Positions 12,147 through 22,549 of a stretch of 64,000 bases of DNA are shown here, piece by piece (position 1 is the first letter of the stretch; every line of letters starts with the position of its first letter). Position numbers and translations under genes: made by a program. Under the pieces are notes generated by a model, which saw only the letters and a list, made by a program, of their open reading frames with translations, had not been told where the DNA came from and did not search any database. The stretch is from the NCBI GenBank assembly GCA_019321725.1, contig CM033121.1, positions 9,610,001 to 9,674,000 on the forward strand, given 5' to 3'. The DNA comes from Paulownia fortunei (Eukaryota > Streptophyta > Magnoliopsida > Lamiales > Paulowniaceae).

Positions 12147-12242
12147 CTAGGTGAAGGAAAACTGGTCGTGGTAAAGCCTGGGCCAGATGAAGATGCCAAG
12201 ACCAAGTCATTCAAGCCTCGATTGGGCAAGAGAGCTACTGAG

Positions 12243-12342
12243 NNNNNNNNNNNNNNNNNNNNNNNNNNNNNNNNNNNNNNNNNNNNNNNNNNNNNNNNNN
12301 NNNNNNNNNNNNNNNNNNNNNNNNNNNNNNNNNNNNNNNNNN
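12243..12342. other. Assembly gap (100 N)
   Basis: Exactly 100 undetermined bases, the conventional size for a gap of unknown length. It lies at the presumed right side of the Tat element, so the missing LTR may be hidden here. Confidence 0.95.
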
Positions 12343-12910
12343 TATTACATTCAAAATGTTACATGTGTATAGAAAATATGTATAAAAATTAAATATTATA
12401 ATTTCTAAGAGAATAGTTTATATTGATAACTAATAAAAAGCCTCCAAAATTAAGTTTGTTAAATATTACTATGAAAAAAATCTATAATTTTTTTTTGAAA
12501 TTCTTATTTTTTTTACATATAAGACATTCTAAGTTTCATTCTCTCCAATTTTTTAAATTATTCCAATGCATGTTCACTTCATTAATTATTTATTTATTTT
12601 TTGTGTTAAACTCAAATTTCTTAAAGATAAAAAAGTTGACATTTAACTAATTTAGATGTAACTTAAATATTAATATTATCTCTTTGCATATAAACATAAA
12701 TTTGATGGTTGATAGTGGCGAATTATCATATTTATATGTGAAAAATAAAAAGTAAATTGCTGTAAAGACTTGAATAGTTGGAAGACTTTGCGACAATTAA
12801 TGATAAAGTGGTATTCTTGTTAACAATTATGTGAAGAAAATAGAATAATATACAACTTCAACTATATTTATTAACGATTTTTTAACAGATGAACAACAAA
12901 AGTAGGATAA
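12343..12910. other. AT-rich spacer
   Basis: No gene or clear repeat seen. Confidence 0.4.
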
Positions 12911-12914
12911 TAGA

Positions 12915-13640
12915 GGGGTGGGTTAGAGGTGGGTGCCAAATTTAAAATCCGCCTGCCAAAAAATATGAATCCAAAATTACCCCACTCGAACCCAAAAATC
13001 GGTGGATCTAACCCGCATGGACCCACCAACAAGCTAAAAATAAAATTTGAGCATTTTTAGTCTTATATAGTTACTTTTTTTTTATATGACTATTGAGTTT
13101 TGATATTTTTAATTTGACAAGATATTTTTATGTTTTTTTCCCCTAATAACTAATGGTTATAATAACACTAATTTATGGAGATGAATATAATTAAATTATG
13201 TGTCTCAATATTTTAAAATATTTTATATAACTTGCCTATATACAGATTCTTTAGTTGTAATATAGTTTATCCACAATGCATTTTGTCTTAGGCCGTAAGT
13301 CAATTATCATATTTTTGAATTGAAACTAAAGTTCGAATATAATTTTAAAATAATTTTTGAATTGATTTAATAATGTTACAATGTGCATAGTCACTTAATT
13401 CAAAAATCAATAAGATTTAATTATAGTAACTATGAAATATATTTTATATTAAATAATAATAATATGGGGTGGTCCATTAAAATCTGTGTACCCACCTCGA
13501 ATTAGGTCGGGTTTATAAAATTAAAACCCTACTTATTTCGAAACCTATTTAACCAAATTTGAACTCACTTCGAACGAGACGGATTCACTACGGGCCGAAG
13601 ATTAAGGCGGATCCATTGCCATCCATAAATGGAAGGGCCT
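12915..13640. mobile_element. Possible hAT-like non-autonomous element (degenerate)
   Basis: The two ends carry phrases typical of plant hAT-type MITEs with rough inverted symmetry: ggtgggtgccaaattt and cccgcatggacccacc on the left; acccacctcgaattaggtcggg and ggcggatccattgccatcc on the right. The terminal repeat is too worn to set exact ends, and no target duplication was found. It lies about 200 bp upstream of the TVP38-like gene and could affect its promoter. Confidence 0.35.
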
Positions 13641-13851
13641 TCCTCGTATTTTATCATAACTTTGGTGGCTAATATCGAAACGTTTCATAATTAAAGGGTG
13701 TGTATTGAAATTTCCGGTTAGAAAACCCATGAAAAAACCTCATTGACTCCGCCCCTGATACACGGCATCGCAGCTGCACACGCACAACACACAGTCACAC
13801 ACACGCACTGACCCAAAAAAGGGGGAAAAAAGAAAAAAGGGAAGCGGAACA

Positions 13852-16800
13852 ATGGGAGTGGTGGGCAGACGATGGGGAACGGCGGTGGCGGTGGTTGCGT
13901 TGGCCGGAGTGGTGGTTATGAGGAACCAGGGCGGTAAGCTGTTCGGTTGGGATAAAGGGAATAACTCCGCCGTGATGCAGTGGTTGAGAGAAATGTCGGA
14001 TCGTTTGGGGTATTGGGCAATTCCCGCCTACGTCGGATTTCACACCCTCACTCTGGCGCTGTGCCTGCCCTACGCCGTGTTCTTTGAGGCCGGGGCTTCT
14101 ATGCTCTTCGGATTCTTGCCGGCCCTTTTGTGCGTCTTCTCGGCTAAGGTCCTCGCGGCCTCCCTCTCCTTCTGGATCGGCAGGCAACTCCCCTATCACT
14201 TTTCTATCTTTTCCCCAATATAGTTTCTGGGATTTGTTTAATTTTCTGTCTTTTATGGATTCTTATACAAATTTATGGAATTCTGAGCTTACCGGGAGTT
14301 ATGGCTACAATACTTGGTGAAGAAAAATGTATAAGAATCTTAAATTGACTGAATAGCTACATTTAGGCTAGTCTGTACTCTATGACTCTTCTGGTCAATC
14401 AGCCTTTCAGCCCTTTTAGAATCATTTAGCAAAATCTAATTGAAGAACAACATATTTCGTTTGTCTAATAGCTGGCGAACAAATTCACCTATGTACTTCA
14501 AATATGTTATCCACCAATTAGTATTTTGCCCACCTTTTGTGGTGGTGCTGTTCTTTTTGGATTTAAAAATTGACTCATGGGTTTCAGAGTGGTTAGATAT
14601 GGAAAGTCTGCAGGATATGTTGCTAATTTTTGTACCGTCATTCTCACGTCCATATTAGGTTATCTATGCTCGCAATAGAGCAGTAAATTAAATAACTTCA
14701 CCAGTTGCACTGATTACTGATTACTGATTACGGATAATTTCTATGATTAGGATTAGCGTCATTTCCTCCTATTTGTAGGCTGTGACTTCTCATCTAGTCC
14801 TATCTAACTTACAAGGAGCATTTTAGAACTTGCTAGGAGATGATAACGTACAACTTTTATGTATATTTGAGGTTTAAGACATTTACGAACAGTTGCAGAA
14901 GAGTTGATGGCAATTGGAACAATGGCAAAACATCACATAATTGAACAGAACATTTCTGTATAGTAGTTGGCCACGGAAGCACTCGATTGTATACATGCTA
15001 CTCTTTGGTGCATGCAGACCCCAACTTTTGAAGAATGCCTCTTTCCTTTTCTCTATCCACTAAATTTCATGATTTTGACCATTGGTGCTATTATATTGAG
15101 CAAAAATTTTATATTTCTTAACTTGATGTTTTACCACCTGCTCAACCTTCCTTCACTGTTTACTTCCTTTATCAGCATTCTCTTTCTATTGAAGTTTATC
15201 AATGAAAAACATGCTCTGCTTGGATTGGTTGTGCCTTTAATTTAACAAGGGACAGGGGTGCCAAGGTATCTTTTCAGCACCATTGGTCAAACTTTGAAAG
15301 GGAAATAATGTGAAATTTGTAGTTTCTAGAAGCATGGCCACATCAATCTTTACATGGAAATTGTGAATTCAAATCCAATGGAAGTAAACAACAGGAACTG
15401 GAGTTTGTTTGTATCATTAGTTTGTTCTTGGTTAAACTAGTCACTTGTGGGCTCCTGCTTCAAAAGAAGAAAGTCATAAAGGATCCACAAGGTTTCACTC
15501 AAAGTTGATAAATGGCTTAATCCCAAACTACGATTCCACTTGGTTTATAGCTTTACTTTTTCCTGAACTCTTCTAGTTTGAATTTCTAGGGGCATCTCCA
15601 ACCCTACACCATTTCCTACACCATTTCCTACACCAAAACACCAAATTTAATGTTTTTTGCTCTCCAACCCAACACCAATTCCTGCACCAAATTTGGTAAC
15701 ACACTATTTATTTACACCAAATTTGGTATAATCCATATATCCCCATTTTGCTCCCAAATTTGTGCTACCCCAATTTTTAATTTCATTTGTATCCTATATT
15801 GTATATTTAATTAATTTTATTTATTTAATTTTAATTTGGTTATTATTTTGCAATAAAGTTTGTAATAATTAACAAATAATTAATATTTACAATAAATTAT
15901 GATAATTAGCAAATAATAAGTAAATACATTGAATAACATTACATGCACCAAATGCAAAAGTAAAATAATACAACATAAATAGTGAGAACTAAAATTTAAA
16001 AAATAAAATAGTACATAAACTAAAGACAATAATTTAATACTTTGGTAGATCATTTCCTGGTCCTACAAGATGCAATTGATTATTTATGGGTTAAATACAC
16101 TAATTTTGAGAATTAAATCACAAAAATGTATTGAACTCTATGTTTGATTGGTGAAAGTTTTTGTGTTATACGTAGTATTTTTTTACTTGTAATATTAGCT
16201 GTAATTTTTATTTTTGTAATATAATCAAATAAATGTAATATAATTATATAATTTTTATTTAGTAGAATTAGTAGTAATAAAATATAAATAATTAAATAAC
16301 TTTGTAAATAAATATATTGGTAATAATTGAAAAATAAGGAAAGTAAGAATAAAATATTTGTTTGGTGTAAAATTTGATATAATGGGTTGGAGATGATTAC
16401 ACCAAAACACCTAATTTGGTGCAAAAGTTATACCAAATTTGATGTTTGTGGGTTGGAGATGACTTTATAGTGGGACCGAGCATAAGAAAATTTACAATTT
16501 TCTTTTCAATAAGTTTTTATAGATGAATTTTTGTGAATTCATAAATTCTCAACATAAAATTGCATGCACTGTTGCTACCTTCATAATAATTTCAGTGGTA
16601 TTTGTCTACATGAGATTGATTGGTAGTTGTGATATTTCATGGGATTTAGCATCATAAGTGTTACTTTTTGGAGAGCATGCAAATTTTGTCTATAACTGCT
16701 GTTTTTCCTTTCTAATTAGTTGGAGTTTTTGTTTTATGAATGGCAAATCATAGTGCTGTTTTCTTCGTTTTTTTCTTTTTGTCTTTTTTTTTGGTGTTTG

Positions 16801-17664
16801 TACATTTTTTTTTCATAGAGAGATTGTTAATTTGATGCTTAGCTTTCTACTTTTTTGGCTTTTTGGAATAGATTATCTTTTTTCTTTTCATGCCTTCTCA
16901 TAATCTCCTGTTTGTGTTTTGTGTAGTTTATCTGGTTCCCTCATATAGGTTATTTTGTGATATCTTCTACTTCATTAGATTGAATAAATATGAGAAGGAA
17001 TCAGTTAGTGGCAGGACTGCTGACAAAATATGTTGGTTCATTTGATGCTAAACCTTATCTGAAACATTACATTGAGTTTCCCCTCTCTACTTTTCAATGT
17101 CTCTCTATTTATGTAGGTGCTTGTATGCATCTGAATTTCCTGCCAATCTGATTTCATTTGAGTTTTTATGACAGGCTTGTGTTCAGAAGTTCTGGCTCTG
17201 CAGTTCAATGGGTGCAGAATAATAAGTACTTTCACCTGCTATCGAGGGGAGTTGAGCGGGATGGTTGGAGATTCGTTCTTCTTGCTCGCTTCTCACCTGT
17301 ACCATCCTATATCATAAATTATGCATTGGCTGCTACGAAGGTTGGGTTTCTGGTAGATTTCTTGCTTCCAACAGTAATTGGCTGCCTACCCATGATCTTG
17401 CAGAACACTTCAATTGGCAGCCTTGCCAGTGCTGCTGTAGCTTCAGCATCTGGCTCCCAGATATCTCAGGTTTGGTCATATGTCTTTCCCCTTCTTGGGA
17501 TCTCGTCAAGCATTCTTATCTCTTTGAGAATCAAAAAGTATTCCAATGATATCACAGTTTCTGATGATTCTCCTAGTGGGTTTGTAAATAACCCTACTGA
17601 TGCCGAAAAATCAACTCAAAAGTTGTCCAATAGGAAAAGAAGTAAGGGGCTGAAGAAAAAATAA
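13852..17664 (+). CDS. TVP38/TMEM64 (VTT / SNARE-associated Golgi) family membrane protein
   Basis: Two exons, 13852-14183 and 17175-17664, join in frame (332 + 490 nt) to give 273 residues. The first ATG has a favourable context (gaacaATGGG). Hydrophobic segments lie at about residues 11-23, 55-78, 80-105, 165-187 and 208-227, and the C-terminus is lysine-rich (RKRSKGLKKK), facing the cytosol by inference. The VTT-domain signature is clear: GASMLFGF, SFWIGR at 105-111, then ERDGWRFVLLARFSPVPSY (about 138-156) and INYALAAT, with the conserved Arg, two Pro and Asn-Tyr. Family members sit in Golgi, ER or other endomembranes; relatives such as TMEM41B act in lipid scrambling. The exact role of plant members is poorly known. 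The intron starts with GC, and a MITE lies inside it. The first exon is GC-rich unlike its surroundings. I saw no TATA box; a CA-rich stretch precedes the start. Confidence 0.88.
14184..17174 (+). other. 2,991-bp GC-AG intron of the TVP38-like gene
   Basis: The only join that keeps the VTT frame is cag|gcaact at 14183/14184 with acag|gctt at 17174/17175, giving AGG (Arg111) then Leu-Val-Phe. No GT donor lies within the next 30 bases at a usable position. GC-AG introns are a known minor class in plants. Small ORFs inside the intron (14440-14658, 14967-15245) show no family features and are treated as chance. Confidence 0.7.
15589..16463. mobile_element. MITE-like element inside the intron
   Basis: Starts gggcatctccaaccc and ends with its near inverse, gggttggagatgac. 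The subterminal parts also mirror each other (acaccaaatttggt on the left; accaaatttgatg and aatttggtgc on the right). The inside is AT-rich and has no transposase. A second inner copy of the right terminus, gggttggagatgattacacc, begins at about 16384, so the right end may be doubled. The termini resemble PIF/Harbinger-type MITEs of plants. A 3-bp TTA/TAA duplication is not certain. Confidence 0.65.
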
Positions 17665-18480
17665 ATACATGTTAACTGAAGTTCCTACTTACTTGCAAGC
17701 TATGGTCAATTTTTCTTTGCCCATTCTCTACAGAGTTATGATTTTTTGCCAATTAATATCAGCCAATCTAGAGGTAACCTGAACATAATGAATCTACACT
17801 GGAGACTGAAGCAACTAATTAGTGATTTACAGGCATCGTTGCAACTTTATTGATGAGTTAGTTCTTTTTGGTTTTTTTGTTTTTTTGTTTTTTGTGGACG
17901 TTCTTAAACAATTAGAGATCAAAAGATTGACAATGGCCCTGTAATTTAATTGGTATTAATCCAATCGGTGTGTGCCACCAGAGAACTTGTGATTTTATTC
18001 TATTCTGTGAGGCCGTGTGAAACTGTCTTATAAGGCAAGAAAGGGCTTTCGTCTTCTTATTTGGTGTATGTGTCATTTGAGCTGACATTTTTATATTTCT
18101 TCTGTAAAATATAGGAGATTACAGTCTACTGTAACAATGGATCATTCTTCTACTGTTTCTTCCTCTTCTATAATGTGTCTGCTTAGATGCCAATGTTCAT
18201 TGCCTCTGCTATTAGTTGCATCTTAGGGGAAATTTTTACTTGTCTGGGTTTTCTTCTTTGTAGTTTAGGCGAATAATTTGTCCCCGGATTTATGCTCAGG
18301 GTTTGTTTGCATCGTTTGATTTGATTACTGAGATAACCAACCTAATACAATGTTGCCTAGGATTTCATCCCCAGCCTGCTCCTAATCCTTCCTTTGTTGG
18401 GATGAGGCATCCCAATTTGACTTTACAACATCTATAAGATTCATTGATAAAAATACCCATGAAGTTAACATGGATACAAG
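17665..18480 (+). other. 3' UTR and downstream of the TVP38-like gene
   Basis: The stop codon TAA overlaps an AATAAA string (about 17660), and further T-rich stretches follow (17868-17900). No other gene is seen. The real poly(A) site cannot be fixed from sequence. Confidence 0.4.
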
Positions 18481-18483
18481 CAA

Positions 18484-18850
18484 TCAGTAAACGATGCCTG
18501 CGGTGGAGGGAGGATGTGGAGGTGCTGTGACGCCACTACCATATAACAAAAAAATTGAAAAAAATGATATTAGTGAACGAAAGAAAACACAAATAAAGAA
18601 AAATGAAAGCGGGGGGGATGGGGGATGGGGGGTGGGGTTGTGGCATTGAAGGAGGTGGCGCCGACAAACAAATTGAAAGAATGAAAATGGAGAATAGGGA
18701 GAATATGTAGAAATACCAAAAAAGGAAAACAAAATATTAAAAATGAAAAAAGAAAAAGAAAAAAGGAAAGAAGAATAGCAGTGGTGGTTACCTGCCGCGC
18801 CGTGACAAGCCACCGCAAGAGGGTGGCTGGTGATGCAAATACAAATTAGG
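18484..18850. other. GC-rich island in a purine-rich tract, with G-quadruplex motif
   Basis: A G-rich run at 18611-18637 (four runs of 4-7 G separated by 1-2 bases) lies between polypurine stretches. Short GC-rich phrases such as gtggcgccgac and cctgccgcgccgtgac stand out from the AT-rich surroundings. Overlapping minus-strand frames are low-complexity Phe/Ser/Pro runs and are not called as genes. Confidence 0.6.
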
Positions 18851-19019
18851 GACAAAATAGGTGGGATATTTGATGTCCCAAAATCTCAAGAACAAAGAGA
18901 AAAAAAACGAAAGAAAAAGTGGAAGAGAGAGTGGGAAAAGTGGAGAGTGTGGAAAAAAAGAAAAGTAAAGAAAAAGTCAAAAAGGAACGTGAAAGATAAA
19001 GGAAAAAGGGAAAAATAAT

Positions 19020-20505
19020 TATGATAAAAAGTATTTTACTGTATATATTTAATCATATTATTCAATCTTATAAAGTATATATTATATGTAATTTATTTTA
19101 ATTTCATATTTTATTATATTCATCATCAATTATTTGTCATTCCAAGAAGTGAACGAACCATAGATGATTTCTCCCATGCCCCCAGCCCACCCCCATGGAA
19201 TTCACCCCTCGTTTCCTCAGGTGGTGTGTGAAATTCTGAAGCACAAATATACATTCTACTACATAGAATAATGAGTTGGTTTGGTTGTAGCTTTCATAAA
19301 TTTGTTAGTTAAGTCTACATCTTCAGGAATATTTGTCTTTGGATTTTGATGATGGGCTGCCACTTCACAAAATCACTCCGCTCCACTGTTTGACACGTCT
19401 CCAATATAACATTGTTGAACATAGTTTTGGACGTGGGTGCGATGCGATGTGTGTCGGTCACGAGAATCTGAGTGTTTTGTACCTTCCATTTTGAAGTAGA
19501 GTTGTCATTTTCTCCCACTTCTCCACCGATTTTACTAATTTTCTCCCTTTTTTTCCTTTGCTTCAAAATTTACGGAAATTCATCATCAAAATATCTTATA
19601 TGGCTACATTTTTTTTTGGTTAAAGTTCAAATAGTTTCATTCCAAAGAACAAATATTTACAATTAGAAAACACAAAACCTTGCTTCAAATCACAAACTAA
19701 CAAAATTAGTTTCCAACAATAAATTTACAAAACAACACCAAAATAAGGAACTACTGTGCAAAGGAAGATGCAAAACCCAACAATAAATAAGAAAATTGAA
19801 GGACATTTTAAGAAATATTCCACTCTCGAACAAGCCATCTATTCGACAAGAAAAAATGAAACTGTTTCAAGAATATAATCTTGCTTGTAATCATGTCACA
19901 TTGATGTCTAAAGGACTTGTTATTTTCTTTCTTTTATATATAATAAACAGAAGCTCAAAAAGATAATCGAAGATTATCTTTTGTGATCACATATCTAAAT
20001 ATTGATGTCTAAAGGACTTGTTATTTTCATTCTTTTATATATAATAAACAGAAGCTCATAAAGATAATCGAAGCAGAATTTTACCGAAGCTTTTATCTTT
20101 CACTTTTTTTGTAGCCCATGATATTGTTTGCTTCTAATCTACTGCACGGCAATGGGTATAGCATTTGTTAAGTGATAACAACAAATCCTATTAGTGAAGT
20201 AGCATTGGAAGAATAAGTGGTCATGGTCAGGAAACTTCTGATGAGTGACCAGGAAACACCTTCATTTTTCCAAGATTTTGTTTTAATTTATTCAATATTT
20301 GGATTTTGAATTTTGATGAAGACACGAAAAAGGAAAAGTATGAAAAAATAAAGTTTGAAGTATAAATATTTGAAGTGAGGAAAATATTTTTTATAACGTT
20401 TTCTTTACGAAAATTCAAGGACCAAACTCAACTTTAGTGTTCTCAAATCTCCATTCAATAATCTTGATAATCAATATGAGTTTTTGTTAAAAAAATCACA
20501 TTAAG
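19020..20505. other. Intergenic; contains a 72-bp duplication
   Basis: No gene seen. A block beginning ttgatgtctaaaggacttg at 19901 is repeated at 20002 with two or three differences over about 72 bp (period 101). Confidence 0.6.
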
Positions 20506-20509
20506 CAAC

Positions 20510-22218
20510 TGTTAGGATAAATATGTATTAGTACATTAATTATGGAATTAATAAAATAATATTTGATAGCATATTGGTATGTCAGTGAATATCAGAAAAT
20601 TCCTATTTATTTATATAATTATAATCTTAGTATATAAGTGTTATATACAATAGGATGAAGATTATGGATAATAAACTAAATTAGTCCATAATGAAGTTAA
20701 TTAAAATTGAGATCTTTAATTAAATCTTTATTAGTACGTTATATTAATATTAAGAATGTAATAGTCTTATCTGAACTATTGATTTGGTAATATCATAATG
20801 GAAACACTTTATATAATATGATTATATAGGAGTGAATCAGATGAAATTTGAAATTTCATATAATTTTTATTATTTTTTTAAATTCAAATAACATCAATAG
20901 ATAATTATATATGGATTGATCTTAATCCTGAGTGATTATGGACTTCTATTTATTTCAGTATGATTTTTAATTTGCTCGTTAAATGTTTGTTAGTCAAGAT
21001 TTCTAAACACTTGTATTTTGGGATCATATTGAGATAGGTAAGTGGAATGTAACTTACAGATATGAAATTCATATCTTCTTGCAGGAAGTGAAAAGACGAT
21101 TCATTGATTAGTTAATTCTGGAATTGAATAATAGAACGCTTAAATTTATAACTTGGTTATAAATTAACTGTTCACGGTAGATAAGGAACAAAAGATAATT
21201 AGAAAGGTTAACAAAAAACATAGCTCTAATTATGAATCGTTTATGGAGGATCAAGCCATATGAAATGATCATATCAATGGACTACTTAGTGTTGATGAGA
21301 GTAAATTATTCTACAATTATAAGAGTGCAATTTCATAATTTTAGTAGAGTAATCTTGAAATTAAAAAATTGGATGAATTAATTAAAGAGTTTAATTAATT
21401 ATCCGAATTTATTAGAGCTTGCAATTATAGGTCCATAGGTTCCCAATCTACCTTCATAAACATTAAAATGGATTTTATGTAATAAATTTAATTGTACTTA
21501 TAATTGTAGAAAATTATTTCCTAAATTGGGTGTTAATTATAAATATTAAAAATTACCAGGAATATCTGATATTGTTGGGTAATAAATAAATATGAAATAT
21601 TTATTTTGATATTTATAATTGTTATCTTGAATATGAATTCTTAATAATTACAAAAAGAAGTCAGTGATAATTTTCCTATCAAATAAGGGTATTGCTTATT
21701 AGTATTAGAGGAAGATTATGAAGCTAGTGACTCAGCAAGTACATACGGGAGGGAATCTCTCTCTCTCCATACACACGATTTTTAACCAATAGACCAAGAC
21801 AGAGGAAAAGAGACTTTATCCTAAGAGACACATTATTTTATAGAGAATAATTCTTTAGACTTTTGTTAAATATTTTCCTCACAAGATTAATGCCCACTCG
21901 TTCCCATTGGTGTGGAGGCATAGATTAGAAGAGTTTGATGTCTGATTCAATCAGATTGAAACTAGGTGAGTAAGGCTTGAAAATTCTAAAAGTATCATTT
22001 GAAACAGAATTGATTTTTTCTATGAGGTTATATTTTGTGAAATTCTCCTGAATATAATTGTTATATTTGATAGAACTGAGTAAAATTATATATTCATACA
22101 ATTGTATTAATTTTTTGAAAATTATTATAATATCTGATACCGCGTTTTTCTGTTGCGCCCGATTTAATTGAAAAACAAATCAAAATTATTTTTTTACGAT
22201 AAGCATTAATTTCCAACA
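20510..22218. mobile_element. Solo LTR, about 1.7 kb
   Basis: Begins TGTTAGGATAAATATG and ends TTTCCAACA, the TG...CA form of Copia-type LTRs. Just inside the right end is a phrase, ccgcgtttttctgttgcgccc, of the kind often seen near LTR 3' ends. The flanks are GCAAC and TCAAC, a 5-bp target duplication with one mismatch. No coding sequence lies inside and no partner LTR is in the window. The orientation appears plus from the order of these signals. Confidence 0.6.
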
Positions 22219-22549
22219 TCAACTTGACAACTTATATAAAAGTGTACACATAGTCACATATTTATCTAATTGCATTCAAATAAAAAATCTCATAATTTTT
22301 GAAGCCTCAATTTTATCATTTGAAATAGAATTCATGAGCCAAAATTTATCTCGTGAAAACATGAACTAAATGAAGCCTAAGATGTGTGGTTGGTTTTGCC
22401 TTAATTGCCAAATAGTTATTATTATAAGGTTGAAAGAACATGTTGGAGGTTTATATGGTTTTTCCGCGTATGAGGTTTGTACAACTTATCCTTGTACTTC
22501 AGAGATCCTATAATAATCTAATGCGGGTTTTTTGCTCATTTAATAAAAA

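Larger units (their letters stand above)
6990..12150 (+). mobile_element. Decayed Ty3/gypsy retrotransposon, Tat lineage with antisense ORF
   Basis: Plus-strand gag and protease (7040-8790) are followed by a tandem-repeat array (9122-9850) and a minus-strand ORF of the 'gypsy-type transposon' family (10205-12146). RT, RNase H and integrase are missing between them. Some Tat-lineage elements (Retand-like) are known to carry an extra antisense ORF near the 3' end, and this arrangement fits that pattern. The whole is riddled with stops. LTR borders are not found, and the right side runs up to the N gap. Confidence 0.6.

Noticed and set aside
12168..12392. Frames running through the N gap
   Set aside because: They exist only because N codons are not counted as stops.
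13795..14199. 134-codon minus-strand frame over the TVP38-like first exon
   Set aside because: It is the antisense shadow of a GC-rich exon whose plus frame matches the VTT family; its own translation has no family features.
15589..16463. An extra exon of the TVP38-like gene in the large intron
   Set aside because: The two exons already join in frame across the conserved VTT sequence, and the intron ORFs show no continuity with it.
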